Positions 10,573 through 22,649 of a stretch of DNA of 64,000 nt are shown piece by piece. Positions within the stretch are counted from its first letter, which is position 1; each line of letters begins with the position of its first letter. Source of the stretch: Corbicula japonica (taxonomy: Eukaryota; Mollusca; Bivalvia; Venerida; Cyrenidae); contig JAZAYU010000005.1 in assembly GCA_038501625.1 (NCBI GenBank), positions 8,705,484-8,769,483 of the forward strand. Reading direction: 5' to 3'. The notes under the pieces were generated by a model, which was given only the letters and a program-made list of their open reading frames with translations, searched no databases and had not been told where the DNA came from. The position numbers and the translations under genes were made by a program.

Positions 10573-10810
10573 TTAACCCTTTCCTCCATAGACAACACCT
10601 TTATTGTGTGGGCGAAAAGTGTAGATCCAGATCAGCTGGCTAATCCATGCCATCTAAACAGGATCTGCACTGTTCGCTAAACGATTTGTTAGGTTATTTC
10701 TGACCAAAATGCAACCAGTGCAGATCTTGATCAGATGGCACAGATGTGCTGGCTGATCTGGATCTACACTGGTCGCACATGCATAAAATGCATATGGAGG
10801 AAAGGGTTAA
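10573..10810. mobile_element. piggyBac-like MITE, full copy
   Basis: TTAACCCTTTCCTCCATA to TGGAGGAAAGGGTTAA. Confidence 0.85.
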
Positions 10811-10964
10811 AGCTTCAAAATAAATAATTAACAAAATTAAATTGGACCAAACAAATTAAGTGAAGGGAGAGGAGGGTTTTTTGTCATTAAAACCAATATC
10901 CAGTTGCAGGTTAGTAATGAAAGGGTTTTCAAGTTAGCATGCAATTTCATATTTTTTTCTCTCT

Positions 10965-11400
10965 CTGATTTCTAGTCCAGATTTAATGGGTCGTTTTCAA
11001 GACCCCAAAGCCAGAGGTTTAAGTCCCATCAGATTAAGGAATGACCATCAATAACATACAACAATCTTAACCCTTTCCTTCATATATACGCATTTTTATG
11101 CATATGCAGATTGTGAGTAGATTAAATTCATCCAGATCAGCTGGAACATCCATGCCGTCTGATCAGGATCTGCACTGGTCACTTTTCGGTAAGAAATACC
11201 CTAATTAATCAAAAAGCAAACAGTTAAGATCCTGATCAGTTGGCACGGATGTGCAGGCTAATCTGGATCTAAACTGTTCGCCCATGCAACAAAGGTGTAT
11301 CTATGGAGGAAAGGGTTAATCCAAAATCATGGCACAAACCCTGATTTCAACTCCAGGGAGCAGTCATAGAAAGATCACTGACAAGGTTGCTTGAAAGACT
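10965..11400 (+). mobile_element. Diverged SINE split by a piggyBac-like MITE
   Basis: The left part carries a B-box-like GGTTTAAGTCCC. The right part (AATCCAAAATCATGG, CCAGGGAGCAGTCA) matches the body of the SINE at 1309 (AATCCACAAACGG, CCAGGAAGCAGTCA). The MITE at 11067-11319 separates them, so the MITE landed in an existing SINE. Confidence 0.5.
11067..11319. mobile_element. piggyBac-like MITE, full copy inside a SINE
   Basis: TTAACCCTTTCCTTCATA to TGGAGGAAAGGGTTAA. A 16 bp piece (GATTGTGAGTAGATTA), also seen at about 10384, replaces part of the left hairpin. Confidence 0.85.
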
Positions 11401-11597
11401 TTAGAAGGGACTGAAAAAACTTGTGTCTAATTCTACATTTCTTCCATTATGTACAGTGTTTTACACATGCTTAACACACCAGGTTACATACACCCTTGTG
11501 TGTCCTGGCCAAACCTGCATATAAACAAACCCTGCCTATCGCTTCTGTGTGCGAAATGTGCTTAAAATGTTAATGTACGTCAAAAAAATTTCACTTT

Positions 11598-11745
11598 ACC
11601 CATTCCTCCTTAAATATGCATTTTTACACACGTGAAACCAGTGTAGATCCACACAGCCGGCACATCCATGCCATCTGATCATGATCTGCACTGGTCGCTT
11701 TTTGGTCAGAAATAACCTAATAAATCAAAAAGCTCAAAACTCAAA
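11598..11745. mobile_element. piggyBac-like MITE, left half
   Basis: TTTACCCATTCCTCCTTAAA through the left hairpin and the GGTCAGAAATAACC spacer, then truncated at AATCAAAAAGC. Confidence 0.7.
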
Positions 11746-12196
11746 ATCAACCAATCGGCTGTTACTCTTGATTCACCACTGATCTTCATTCCATTTGCCA
11801 CTATCCAACAAATAATCAAAGCACATTTCTCTCACAGATAAACTTCCACCCTTAACAATGTTTGCATGTTAATTAAAAACTTATCCCTTGAAATTAATTC
11901 TGGTGCAAAAGCTATGCAATTTTGCAGAAATTTGCAATTTTTAATTACCCAGTGATAAACATACTGAAATTTCTGGAAAGTGACAAGATTTCCCAGTTAG
12001 TTGTAGTAGTATTAGTATAAAACCAAACCACTGCAACAACTTTCACTTGACCAAACCAACCACACAAACATGCTGTTAAGGGCAGTTGTTAAAAAGTTAT
12101 AGTTCTATATGATAAAACATTTCGCAGAGATGTAAAACTTTCTAAGGCAAAATTACCTTGATAAAAATGGAATTCTTATTCAATTGGTCAAAATAT

Positions 12197-12443
12197 TTAA
12201 CCACTTAACTTCATATACATGTGTTTTTTATCGCATGAGCAACCAGTGTAGATCCAGATCAACCAGCACATATACATGTCGTCTGATCAGATCTACACTG
12301 TTACCTTTTTTTAGTCATTATAGTTTTTCTGAACAAGAAGCAACCAATGTAGATCCTGATCAGACAGCAAGGATATGCTGGCAGATCTGGATCTACACAG
12401 GTAGGCAATGCCATGAAAGATGGAAGTATGTGAAAAGGGTTAA
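12197..12443. mobile_element. piggyBac-like MITE, full length, diverged
   Basis: TTAACCACTTAACTTCATAT to TATGTGAAAAGGGTTAA. Confidence 0.75.
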
Positions 12444-12921
12444 CAATAATGACAAATGTTATTTCGATGCCCTCCTTTTATAATGAGCAGAAAGGGCTTG
12501 CCAAAAGCAACTGATATTGCTCCCCTGGTCCAGGAAAGTTTTACATCTATGTGGGCAGTTCCAGGTAGCTGCTATCTTTGTTAATGTTTTAATGCTCCTG
12601 TAACATGTTCCGAGTATTTACAAGGAATGTATGCAAAAAGCAATCTTACAGAATAATTCTTAAAACTGCTTATTCACAATTCATGGTGGAATATTTTAAT
12701 GTATTAGATGAAGTTATTATAAATTGTGCTTTAAAATGCCTGTAAACAACTGAACAATAATAAATTTCATTGAAATTTTATACTATTTTAGGACCTTTTG
12801 CGCGTAAATTTTGATGCATAAAGCTATAACAACTTTAGCTTCAAATATATTCACTCATACATTGACTGTGTGCAAATTTTACAACACATTGACTTTTTAT
12901 ACAGGTCTTCTACAGTTTAAA

Positions 12922-13727
12922 TTATCCCATTCCTCCATAGACACACCTTTATTGCATGGGCGAACAGTTTAGATCCACATCAGCCGGCACATCCGTGCCA
13001 CCTGATCAGGATCTAAACTGTTCGCTTTTTGATTCGTTAGTTTATTTCTGACCAAAATGCGATTAGTGCAGATCCTGATCAGACGGCACGGATGTGCTGG
13101 CTGATCTGGATCTACACTGGTCGCACATGTGTAAAAATGCATATATACTCAACAAAAATAAAAAGTATCCACTTTCCTATATAAAATTTTGTAAAATATG
13201 AAAACGAAAACTCAAAATTCTATATGTGTACACAGATGCTTTTCTGTTATCATTGCAAAGGGATAAAGTATTCTTGAAAATCTGCAGCCACAACTTAGTT
13301 GTCTTTCCCTTTATTGTAATATGGGTTTCAGTAAAATGTCAGCGATTCTTTGAAATATTCACATTTATTGGAATTAAATCACGTTCTCTACCTCTTGTGG
13401 ATAAATAAAATCACAAAATTTTCATAAATAAATCAACTGGTCCTCGAAAAACAACGCTAGAAATTCCAACCATTTCCAATTACCTCCCTTTAAATTGAAT
13501 ATGTAGTGTTTTGTAAGTCATGATTAATTGTTATTCAATTGGCAGTTCCTCAGGTCTTTGTGTGGAAGTTTTTATTCATGAACAATTTAACTCAAAAACA
13601 ACTGAGATTAACTAAATAAACACCATTCAAAGCGTTCCTGATTAAATGAAAATATGGTAATGGGAAAACAAGCATAAAAAGTGGATACTTTTTATTTTTG
13701 TTGAGTATATATGGAGGAAAGGGTTAT
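12922..13727. mobile_element. piggyBac-like MITE interrupted by a Tc1-like MITE
   Basis: TTATCCCATTCCTCCATAGA up to AAAATGCATATATA, then the insertion at 13148-13705, then TATATGGAGGAAAGGGTTA. Removing the insert restores an ordinary 240 bp copy. Confidence 0.85.
13148..13705. mobile_element. Tc1/mariner-like non-autonomous element
   Basis: The left end CTCAACAAAAATAAAAAGTA is repeated inverted at the right end for 28 bp without a mismatch, with TA on both sides. CTCAACAAAAATA is a terminal motif known from Tc1-like transposons in many animals. The 558 bp interior has a 60-codon ORF with no transposase motif, so it is a MITE mobilised in trans. Confidence 0.85.
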
Positions 13728-15380
13728 ACATATTGATATTTGAAAACACTCAAAATTTTTATTCTGGTATGTGACCAGGCACCTTTAAAACTCAATTTTT
13801 GGTTCCATCAAAATTACTGTGTGAAGAATTCAGGTTTCACAGCAAATCATGTCTGCACTAATGCCAGTAAAGAAGTTTAGTTATAAATGATTACAAAAAC
13901 TATTAGCAGTTTTCAACCATCAACAAAGCATTTGTTTTTAATTTCTGATTATAGTCAGACAGCACATTTTAAGGTCTCTATGTCATACACACTTGAAGCA
14001 TTTAGTAATGAAATCTGACTTGAACTGAGACTTGGAGAAAATAATGCTCAATGATTTCTTAAGTAATGTTTTATAAGTCAATTATTGTTTTTACTGGACA
14101 ATTACTGTTTTTATTGATCATTTTGAATCAAACAGATTTGAGTGCTAAACAAATGAATCTAACTTGAACTTGCAAAAGAACAGTAGTTAATTAAATTCAC
14201 AATAAAGTTCATAACTTAAGTTTTTATTAAAACAACATTTCTGCCATATAGCCTTTTGTGGGATCATTTGTCTTAACAATACAAATTTGCATAGCAAAAA
14301 ATCAGGGCATTAAAAGCATCTAACAATATAGCTGGTACCTGGCACTGTAATAAGCCTAGTACCAATAGGTCTCTTGATTCTCAATTCTTGTAACAAACAT
14401 ATGGGCCCTTTCTAACGAAAACAGATAGTTTTAAGAAAAGGGGTTAAGTGAAAAAGATCCATTTTGTAAGTAATAATGGTTTTGTAAGTTATTCTAAGTA
14501 ATACGTTTTATTCATTTTTTCATAAGGCATTATCTTTTATATTCAGTGATAATCCAAATTGTTTTATTCATTTTTCATACAGTAACTTTGTAAATTTAAA
14601 GCAGTAATTTCATTTTTTCTTTCAAACACAATGTCCTTTATGCAGAATTAAAACTACCCAAATTTCCACCGAGAATCAAGAAACCCTTTGGTACCACCTC
14701 TGATCTGTATTAAAGCCATTTAAAATGGGCAACTCTGTTGGTTTAATTCACCTGTGCGTGTGACTGGGGGATTTCTCATTTAGGGAGCTGTTTGAACTAT
14801 ATATAGACCCTGTGCTGGAATTGTGGCTGAAATTAACAAAGCAGTGGAAGGCCAAAATTAAAACATACCTATGTCAACTAATTATCTACACACATCACTA
14901 CTTTGCATTTCAATATTTACATAAAAAATACTTCCCGAAAGCAGAAGAAAATTAATAAACATGAAACCATAAGCATAAAAGAGGTTTTCAAGTCATTACA
15001 GAATAAAAGCAAAATCTAATAATATTTATTGCATTAAAAAACTGAAGGAAAACCCCAACAGATTGCTGAAAACCTTACATTTGAATTGCCAAGTGTTTTT
15101 TTTCCAAGTAACTACATGTAATATGTACACCAGTAAAAATGCATAATTACAATGGTTACCTTGTCCAACTACCAAAATAAATTTTGTTATTTATGTGGCA
15201 TTATATATGTAAATATATATAAAATTAAAAATCCAAGAAATTAATGCTAAAAATGTTTTCTTGACCTTAAAGACAGTTGCAAATTTACTGGTCTTAAACA
15301 TTGGTTAATTTGATAATATTATGTATAACTGATATGACGGTATACAATGGCTTTGCTGATATACAAGCTTTGTCTTCATG

Positions 15381-16255
15381 TCAACCCTTTACTCCACGCG
15401 ATATGGCTGTTATCCCATGGGCGAACAATGTAGATCCAGATCTGTGCTGTCTGATCTGAATCTTCACTGTTTATGTTGATTATATATAGTTATTTGGTTT
15501 CTTGACAGGGAATGTGAGGATATATTGCCGGTCTGGGTGTCATATTACCCGAGCCGCAGGCGAGGGATAATATGACACCCAGACCGGCAATATATCCTCA
15601 CATACCCTTTCAAGGAACCATATAATTGTTTTATTATACTGCAAAGACTTTTTCAGACAAAATTAATAAGAAAACATCGATTTTTCGCTTATTTCGCTTA
15701 TTTAATGCCGAACGGCTTAATTCCCCTCTGAGAACCTCAATAATTACATGTCTGAAGTCATTAATTTACCTGCATGACGTCACTTCTATAGAAATTGAAT
15801 GGACTATCCATTTGATTTTTTTTACAAAATTTGAGAATAATCTGATCGTTTTCAACGTTAAAAACATAACAGAAATATTTTCTGTAACAATTTTTGTAAT
15901 CCCTAAGCATACCGCTTTATAATTAACAAGATCGGCTTCAAATTATGCATTTTTACGGAAATTCAAAACAAAATGGCGGACGACAACAAAAGGTGAGAGG
16001 CCAGAGAGGGAAATTAAGGCACGTGCAGTTCATATCTACGGCCGATCCGTAAATACGGGTATACATCAGCGGCAAATTATCCAATCAAATTCAAGGAAAT
16101 TTCTTTGCAGTATAATAAATTAGGTTATTTCTAATCAAGAAGAGACCTGTTAAGGTCCAGATGCGCTGGCATATGGCACATATATGCCAGCCAATCTGGA
16201 TCTAAACTGGTTGCAAATGCGATAAAACCCGTATATATATCGAGTAAAGGGTTAA
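15381..16255. mobile_element. piggyBac-like MITE interrupted by a hairpin element
   Basis: TCAACCCTTTACTCCACGCG to about 15495, then foreign DNA to 16119, then TTAGGTTATTTCTAATC to CGAGTAAAGGGTTAA. The two halves join at the family's internal spacer. Confidence 0.75.
15497..16119. mobile_element. Inserted element with a 35 bp perfect hairpin
   Basis: 15513-15547 and 15568-15602 are perfectly complementary over 35 bp (core GGTCTGGGTGTCATATTA) around a 20 bp GC-rich loop, and the pairing continues imperfectly outward (GGTTTCTTGACAGGG against CCCTTTCAAGGAACC). Separately, TTTATTATACTGCAAAGA at 15630-15647 is inverted at 16102-16119. The 98-codon ORF at 15626-15922 shows no domain I recognise. 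Superfamily unknown. Confidence 0.65.
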
Positions 16256-16402
16256 CTAATATATGGAAGCTTTTTTTTCATGTAAATTTGAACATGCATT
16301 CAAAGCTTTGTTTCTTCTTGTAAAACAAAATAACCCTAGTAATTCATGCATATTAATTCTACTTGCTACTTTCAACAAAAATCGCCACAACATTAGTGCA
16401 GG

Positions 16403-16554
16403 CCTGTGCCCAAGGTTATAAAACTGATCATGGAAACCAGTCTCAAATCTCAAGCATCTGATTGGCTGAAATGGCAACCGGTCGCCATTTCAGCCAATCA
16501 GATGCTTGAGATTTGAGACTGGTTTCCAATCTCAGCTTTATAACCTTCAGCCCT
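16403..16554. mobile_element. Fold-back MITE, subfamily A
   Basis: CCTGTGCCCAAGGTTATAAA to TTATAACCTTCAGCCCT, intact hairpin centre. Confidence 0.85.
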
Positions 16555-17018
16555 AGTTCTCAAGTCCAATACAACACACTAACACCCTCCCAACCCCGAC
16601 TTCACTAGAACAAAAAAAGAGGTCAAACTGTTATCAAGATTTCTTGAGAAAATGAAAAAAACATCTGTCACTTAGAGGGCCTTATCTTCATTTCCAGAAA
16701 ATTGCATCAGCTTAAATGACATTTGTATACTGAGTATTTTATGTGAATGGTAAATTCAATTTTCTCATCTATGTCTAAATTGAATGCAATCATATTGAAA
16801 TTCCTACTAAACAGGTCACTCAAAACACTAGAGAATGGGGTTGACACCACAAAGTTAAATAATGCAGTACCCTTAAATTTCATTGGGTGACAATTTTTGC
16901 AAAGAAGCTGAAATGCAATTTTCCCGCAGGTATAAACTCATAAGCTAACAATTGGTTAAAATTTAGTGAAGTTTTGTACACTTTACCTATCTTGAAGTAT
17001 GAAAATAAGAAGATGCCA

Positions 17019-17205
17019 CAAAAGGGGGATAACTAGGACAAAATACAGTCCAGAGTTATGAAACGTGTCCTGATGATTGCTATTGTGATGTCAGACAACT
17101 ATGTTAAGTTTTAGAGCTCTACTTTAAAAGTGAACTTAAACAAAAAACATATTGAAATGTTGACACTTGCCTGGTTGCCCAATGACATACCCCAATCTAA
17201 AAACC
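17019..17205. repeat. Dispersed repeat, second copy of the 8165 family
   Basis: AAAAGGGGGATAACTAGGAC, TGAAACGTGTCCTGATG, TGATGTCAGACAACTATG, TGAAATGTTGACACTTGCC in the same order as at 8165-8350. Confidence 0.6.
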
Positions 17206-17316
17206 TGGGTTTTCTAAAACAGAACCTGGTTAAAAATTTAACCAGTGCATAATAATATGATTATACCATGATTGTGCACACAGTCAGAGACTGTCTCAAT
17301 CACACCCTGTACTTAC

Positions 17317-17434
17317 CCTCGTGTGTTAATTCTGCGGTTGCGTATATGATCCTTGGACTTGCTGGCTCTGTGGGTCTCTAACTCATCCTTAAGGTCCAAA
17401 ATCTTCTGCTTCACATCAGGGTCTTCTGCTAAAT
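17317..17434 (-). CDS. PPP1R16: PPP1R16A/B-like gene, exon 6 (post-ankyrin helix)
   Basis: Acceptor GGTTTTACAG (AG at 17436-17435), donor GTAAGT at 17316. It starts by completing the Asp codon split from exon 5 and ends with two bases of a Gly codon. The peptide begins DLAEDPDVKQKILDLKDELE and then turns basic (KSKDHIRNRRINTRG). Human PPP1R16B has DLCEEEEFKVLLLELKHKHD at this point, so the D-L-x-E-D start, the hydrophobic spacing and the following charged helix agree. The segment closes the last ankyrin repeat and forms the linker to the phosphosite region in exon 7. Confidence 0.9.
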
Positions 17435-17566
17435 CTGTAAAACCAAACAAGTCATTGGTTTCTTGCGTCACTTGTGTCACCCTCTGGGACTTTGTAAGAA
17501 AATAACATTCAAAAAGGGGCATAACTCCATCAAATGTGACCCTAACCTAAAGATTTCGGCATCATC

Positions 17567-17795
17567 TTGCGCAAAGCATCTAGTAACAAAGGCCATAACT
17601 CTGGTAAACATGTTTGCAGGAAAAAATCTTTTCTTTATGATCATCTGCACATCTCTGCAAGTTTGAAAGAAATCTGCCCAATAGTCATTGAGGAGTTGCC
17701 ACAAGATTTGGTTGACATATATATGAAGGACGCATGGTCGGACAGATGTACAGACAAGTGCAACTCTATATGCCTCCAACTTCGTGGGGGCAAAA
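17567..17795 (+). repeat. Short pearl-like element, AACAAAGG family
   Basis: GTAACAAAGGCCATAACTCT, a GCAGGAAAAAATCTTTTCTT motif, AGGAGTTG.CCACAAGATTTGG, GGACAGATGTACAGACAAG, then a CCTCCAACTTCGTGGGGG hairpin and GCAAAA. Same plan at 25759, 28094 and 63268. The ORFs across it are not coding. Confidence 0.65.
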
Positions 17796-18326
17796 AAAAG
17801 GGCATAACATTGTCAAATGTTACCTTGACCTAAAAGGTTTGGCATCATCATGACCTTGATGTACAAGAAAATGTGAATGTTTGATGAAGAAGTACATGTA
17901 CAAAGAAATGGCAGTTATATCAAATTTTAAGTCTTTCGTCATCAATGGATAGACAAAGCAATCCCTATGTCTTTCCTTTAAAAGGGCGACACAATAAAGG
18001 GTTAATGATTTGGCTGTGATCTTACAACACATTAAACACAGACTCATTTATTTGTTGTGATCTGTCAATTCACCTTGGTCTTTCTCCCAAGCATTATTCC
18101 TTGGGTGATTAATTGACAAATCAATTAATATCCCTCTAGTTGATGTATTGACACCTATCAAGTGGTTTGTAGATAAATTGCCTGGTCTGCTAGAATGCTT
18201 ACTTGAATACTCCAGCTAATAAGCGCAATTCAAACAGCCCTTGTTCGAAGGTGGGAGGGGTGTCAAACCGAGAATTAACAACAACAACAACAATTTAAGT
18301 CACATTTGCAACCTCAGACCAGGGTC

Positions 18327-18508
18327 TACAGTCAAACCTGTCTTTAGCAGCCACCCAAGGGAGTCACAAAAAGTGGCTGCTTAACACAGGTGGCTGTTAA
18401 AGACAGGTAAAATTTTAAACAAAATGTTAGTTAAGGACATTATCAAACTGGCTAATAAAAACATGTGGTTGCTGAATGCAGGTGGCTGATAAGGCAGGTT
18501 TGACTGTA
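18327..18508. mobile_element. TIR MITE, TACAGTCAAACCTG family
   Basis: TACAGTCAAACCTG at 18327-18340 is perfectly inverted at 18495-18508. Inside, AGCAGCCACCCAAGGG and GGTGGCTG motifs pair further. A half-copy lies at 41923-42010. Confidence 0.8.
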
Positions 18509-18869
18509 TACTGTTTGCTTTCAAGTTCAGCAAAATGTATCTATGAACATTGAAAGGACTGGCTGAAACTGAAGATCAGAAGTTATTTAGTCCATTTCAG
18601 TAACAATGACCTGTATGTAATGGTGTTAGTAACCGCGACTTCAAAAATGTTACCCAACAAACCCAACATGCAGGGGAAGATCCAGAGGGTGTTCAGTATG
18701 GAACAATGTACTTTGAATGCCCCAAAAGAACCCCCCTTCATTGAAATCTTGCACCCTAAGATGACATGGGAGATGGGGGGAGTGGTAGTGAACACCAGAA
18801 AAATCCCAATCATAATGATCAGTCTGATAATGATTAAAGGAGGTACACCAGTGGCCAATCATTTGCAAG

Positions 18870-19050
18870 TTAACCCTTTCCTCTCCTCCATTAATATGTG
18901 TTATTACACATGTGCAACCAGTGTTGATCCAGATCAGCCGGTACATCTATCCATCTGATCAGGATCTGCACTGGTCACATATTGGTCAGAAATTAAACCT
19001 AATGAATCAAAAAGCGAACAGTTTATATCCTGACCAGACGGCACGGAAAG
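18870..19050. mobile_element. piggyBac-like MITE, right end truncated
   Basis: TTAACCCTTTCCTCTCCTCC, complete left hairpin and spacer, then lost after CCAGACGGCACGGA. Confidence 0.8.
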
Positions 19051-19080
19051 GAAATTACTGACAGATGAAAATGTTTGAAA

Positions 19081-19233
19081 CCTGGTCCCAAGATCATAAA
19101 ACTAAGATTGGAGACCAGTCTCAAATCTCAAGCATCTGATTGGCTGAAATGGCAACCACTCACCATTTCAGCCAATCAGATGCTTGGGATTTGAGACTGG
19201 TTGCCAGATTTAGCTTTATGATCTTGGGTACAG
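19081..19233. mobile_element. Fold-back MITE, subfamily B
   Basis: CCTGGTCCCAAGATCATAAA to TTTATGATCTTGGGTACAG. It begins about 30 bp after the truncated MITE at 18870. Confidence 0.85.
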
Positions 19234-19747
19234 TTTAGCTCCATTTCAAAATTAATCTTAAGATTCTTGCTGTCAAAAGTTTGAAACCAGTTTAGCAACA
19301 TTGTAGCTTTCAATCTTAAGATTTTAAGACTTTTGAAAGAAATGGGCCATCTGAAATAAAAATGCCAAAACGAGTTTTGGAACATATCATACCATCTCTT
19401 AGTCTCTATGTATGTGATTTTAAACATTTGAAAACTGAATGCAAGATTAATTACAGTCCAAGACTAAAATCTATAGCATTAAGAGAATCTTTATATTTCA
19501 AGACTGGGTGCAAAATTTAACTAGACATGACATGTGATTCTGAGGCTCTGACACTTACAATGGCTGTACATAAACTTCTTAGATTTGAACTTAAACAATG
19601 ATTCTATGACATAATTTAAGTACAATCTGAATACAAAGAAGTCAGACAATATAAACAGAAACAGTCTGTTGTGTTTAAAAACTTCAGGGATGAAGAAAAA
19701 AAACAATTAAAGCCAGACAGAAAATGACAATCCTTTTCTTACAAAAC

Positions 19748-19992
19748 TTAACCCTTCCTCCATATGTATAGATTTTTACGCATGTGAGACCAGGCAGTGT
19801 AGATTCAATTCAGCCTGCACATCAATGCCATCTGATCAGGATTTGCACTGGTCGCTTTTTGGTCAGAAATAACCTAATAAATCAAATAGCAAACAGTGCA
19901 GATCGTGATCAGATGGCACAGATGTGCCGGATGATCTGGATCTACACTGGACGCCCATGCCATAAGGGTTTGTATATGGAGGAAAGGGTTAA
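19748..19992. mobile_element. piggyBac-like MITE, full copy
   Basis: TTAACCCTTCCTCCATATGT to TATGGAGGAAAGGGTTAA. Confidence 0.85.
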
Positions 19993-20887
19993 AGCTTGGT
20001 TCATAAATTTACAATGCCAATGTACTTTTAGTACAAAATGTTGTTCAGTAACCTATATTTAATTAAAGAAGCTGGACAGCTTGATATTATAAAGAAACCG
20101 CGGAAAAAACAATAGAAACCCAAACACATCAATCATTTCCCTGACAAGGCAAGATTCAAAGATCTTGCTTCATTCTATTTTGTAACCAATTATGGTAGCT
20201 TTATCAGAAAATTCAACCTTACAGATCAATCAATCATTAGCTGTCCAAGGGGTTTTTCTTTAAAGCTGGATGCACACAGATTTTAGAAGACATTTGCAAC
20301 ATACTGCAACTTCTCAGGCCAATCTATGAAAACATTGCATTTTTCAGATCATCACCTCAAACATAAGCTGAAGACTTCATACCAAGGCTGTCATCAATGT
20401 ACTATTTTTAGTCTTTCAAAATAAGAACAATTACGTTAGGAAAAAGGAAAATGATACGATAATTTGGAACTTTTCTTGGTTTCATTTTAATTTAAGATTG
20501 TTCTGTTTCGATGTGTGAGGTCATAAGCCTTAAATATCAGTCATACAGTTTTCAGTTGGTTTATCTAAAAACAAGTGTATTGATGTCCAGCAAACAAAAT
20601 GAAGAAATTTCTTGGCTGCATTTTTACCTATTACTGTGAATGTAGTTTTACATTTTGCTGAGAACATAAAAGAATTTGTGGAAAGGTGGACATTTTTTAG
20701 GTATAATGGCCATTAAAAAACAACATTTTATATTTGTTCTTTAAATTTCTAAAAATTAAAATTAAAAATAAAATTCTTTCTTTTGTGGAAAATAAAATTC
20801 AATATTTTGTGGTGGTTTTAAATTCATTGACTGAGCTACCCATGCACTTAGTAGAACCCCACAAATGGTAATGAATATGAAATATCT

Positions 20888-21119
20888 TTAACCCTTTCCT
20901 CCATATATACAGCATTTTTAAGCATGTGCGACCAGATCTGCCGGCACATCAATGCCTTCTGATCAGGATCTGCACTGATCGCATTTTGGTTAGAAATAAC
21001 CTTATGAATCAAAATGCGAATAGTTAAGATCCTGATCAGATGGCAAGGATGTGCCAGCTGAGCTGGATCTAAACTGCTCGCCCGGGCAATAAAGGTGTGT
21101 CTGTGGAGGAAAAGGTTAA
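20888..21119. mobile_element. piggyBac-like MITE, full copy
   Basis: TTAACCCTTTCCTCCATATA to TGGAGGAAAAGGTTAA. Part of the left hairpin is deleted. Confidence 0.85.
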
Positions 21120-21740
21120 GCCCCATTCTGGAAAAATATGGCCATGAAAAACTCATTTAAAAAGTCGAATTTGAATTTCAAGAACACCTTTTTTTTTTAC
21201 AAACAAATGCTAACATTAGAAGCATCTTATGTTGGTAATTCATACTTAATTCTAAAAGCAATTAAGACATGTAACCTTGCTTTTAACACTTTTCCATTTA
21301 CTTATATTATAAAATCCCATTAAGCAAACTCTTTTCATAATAGATTTATGGCAGGTTAAAACTTGAAACATAAGAATTAAAAAATATATTAGAGGATTAT
21401 TTTTCTGGATTGTTTTCTAATAAATCTTTCAAAAAAAGGTAGCAAAGAAATTTTACTGTTTTATGATGAAAGCTCTAGGATAATTCCAGGCTCTTCTAAA
21501 CTTGTGAATTTTAATAGAAAATAAAATGGCATGAAAACTGGTTTAGTTATATATTATTAGTCTATTTATACTGTTTAGAGGGTACACATGATTTACTGTA
21601 AATCTCTCTCATTTTTATAAACATCTTATGTTACAAATAAAAAATCAATCTGTATATATCTGACATTATTAAAGTTAAAACAAGCAAACTGAATTGTTTA
21701 CTGATTATTTTCAAACTATGGAGTTGTCAGATTTCATACC

Positions 21741-21888
21741 AGTGCTGTAGATTATAAAACAGAGAACTGAAACCAGTCTCAAATCTCAAGCATTTGATTG
21801 GCTGAAATGGCAACTAGTCTCCATTTCAGCCAATCCGATCCTTGAGATTAAAACTGGTTTCCATTCTCAGTTATATAATCTTGGGGCC
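21741..21888. mobile_element. Fold-back MITE, subfamily A
   Basis: AGTGCTGTAGATTATAAAAC to TATATAATCTTGGGG; arms a little more diverged than average. Confidence 0.75.
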
Positions 21889-22649
21889 TGCACTGAAACT
21901 TTGTGTCTTCCATTACAAAACAATATTACAGAGGAAGGCAATGAAGAACTAGTAAAATTTTGCTACGTGACAAACATCCCTTTTTCTAAACCTCCTAAAA
22001 ACTGCAATGATTACTTTGTTCATATGAATTCAATATCCGTCTTGAAAGAATTCAAACTCTGAAATAAAACACCAATTAAGACAGAAACTATTTGCTTTGG
22101 AATGAATTTAAATGAATTTCTGTCAATTAATTTACAAAGAAAAACCTCTTTCCTCACAAAAATTCTTCCATTGATCAATTGAGATATTTCTCTTTTTCTC
22201 TTTTTCCTAGACATAAGTGAATGAAGAAACAATTTGTCCATTCCTTATTAATTCCTAATTGTGCCGATGGGAATATTTGCTTTTTATGTAACCATCAATT
22301 TCTTATTAACCCTTCCATTTCTTGGAAATTGACTAATAGAGAACATTTATATTTGTGCCAATTTTAGTAATGGTTTATGCCATGTCCTGTCTTTAAGACG
22401 CCAAATTGGCCTAAAATTATCCAAAATATTTAAACTGCATCTCTATCACTGACAAATTTAAAATGGCTGCGCAATGAAATAGAATAAATGAGGATAATGA
22501 AAGTTTCGTCCAAAATAAACAATTCTCTATTTCAAAATCTGTTCCAAAAATTGAAAATATTGACCAAGACAAATGTTCACAAAATAATAATGCATACAAT
22601 TTTCAGTTTAAAAAAAAACAATGTGTCTTTTAGTCTTGGTAAGTAGAAC

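Larger units (their letters stand above)
2118..17316 (-). other. Intron between exons 6 and 7 (15.2 kb)
   Basis: Largest intron in the window. It contains many MITE copies (listed separately), a SINE, pearl-like arrays and one nested Tc1-like MITE. Stretches in which I see only AT-rich unique-looking sequence: 2579-3480, 7800-8160, 8550-8770, 9402-9950, 10193-10570, 11746-12196, 12444-12921, 13728-15380 and 16555-17018. None shows a convincing exon. Confidence 0.7.

Noticed and set aside
15626..15922. 98-codon ORF as a transposase
   Set aside because: No DDE or zinc-finger pattern and low-complexity AT-rich composition; kept only as part of the unnamed insertion.
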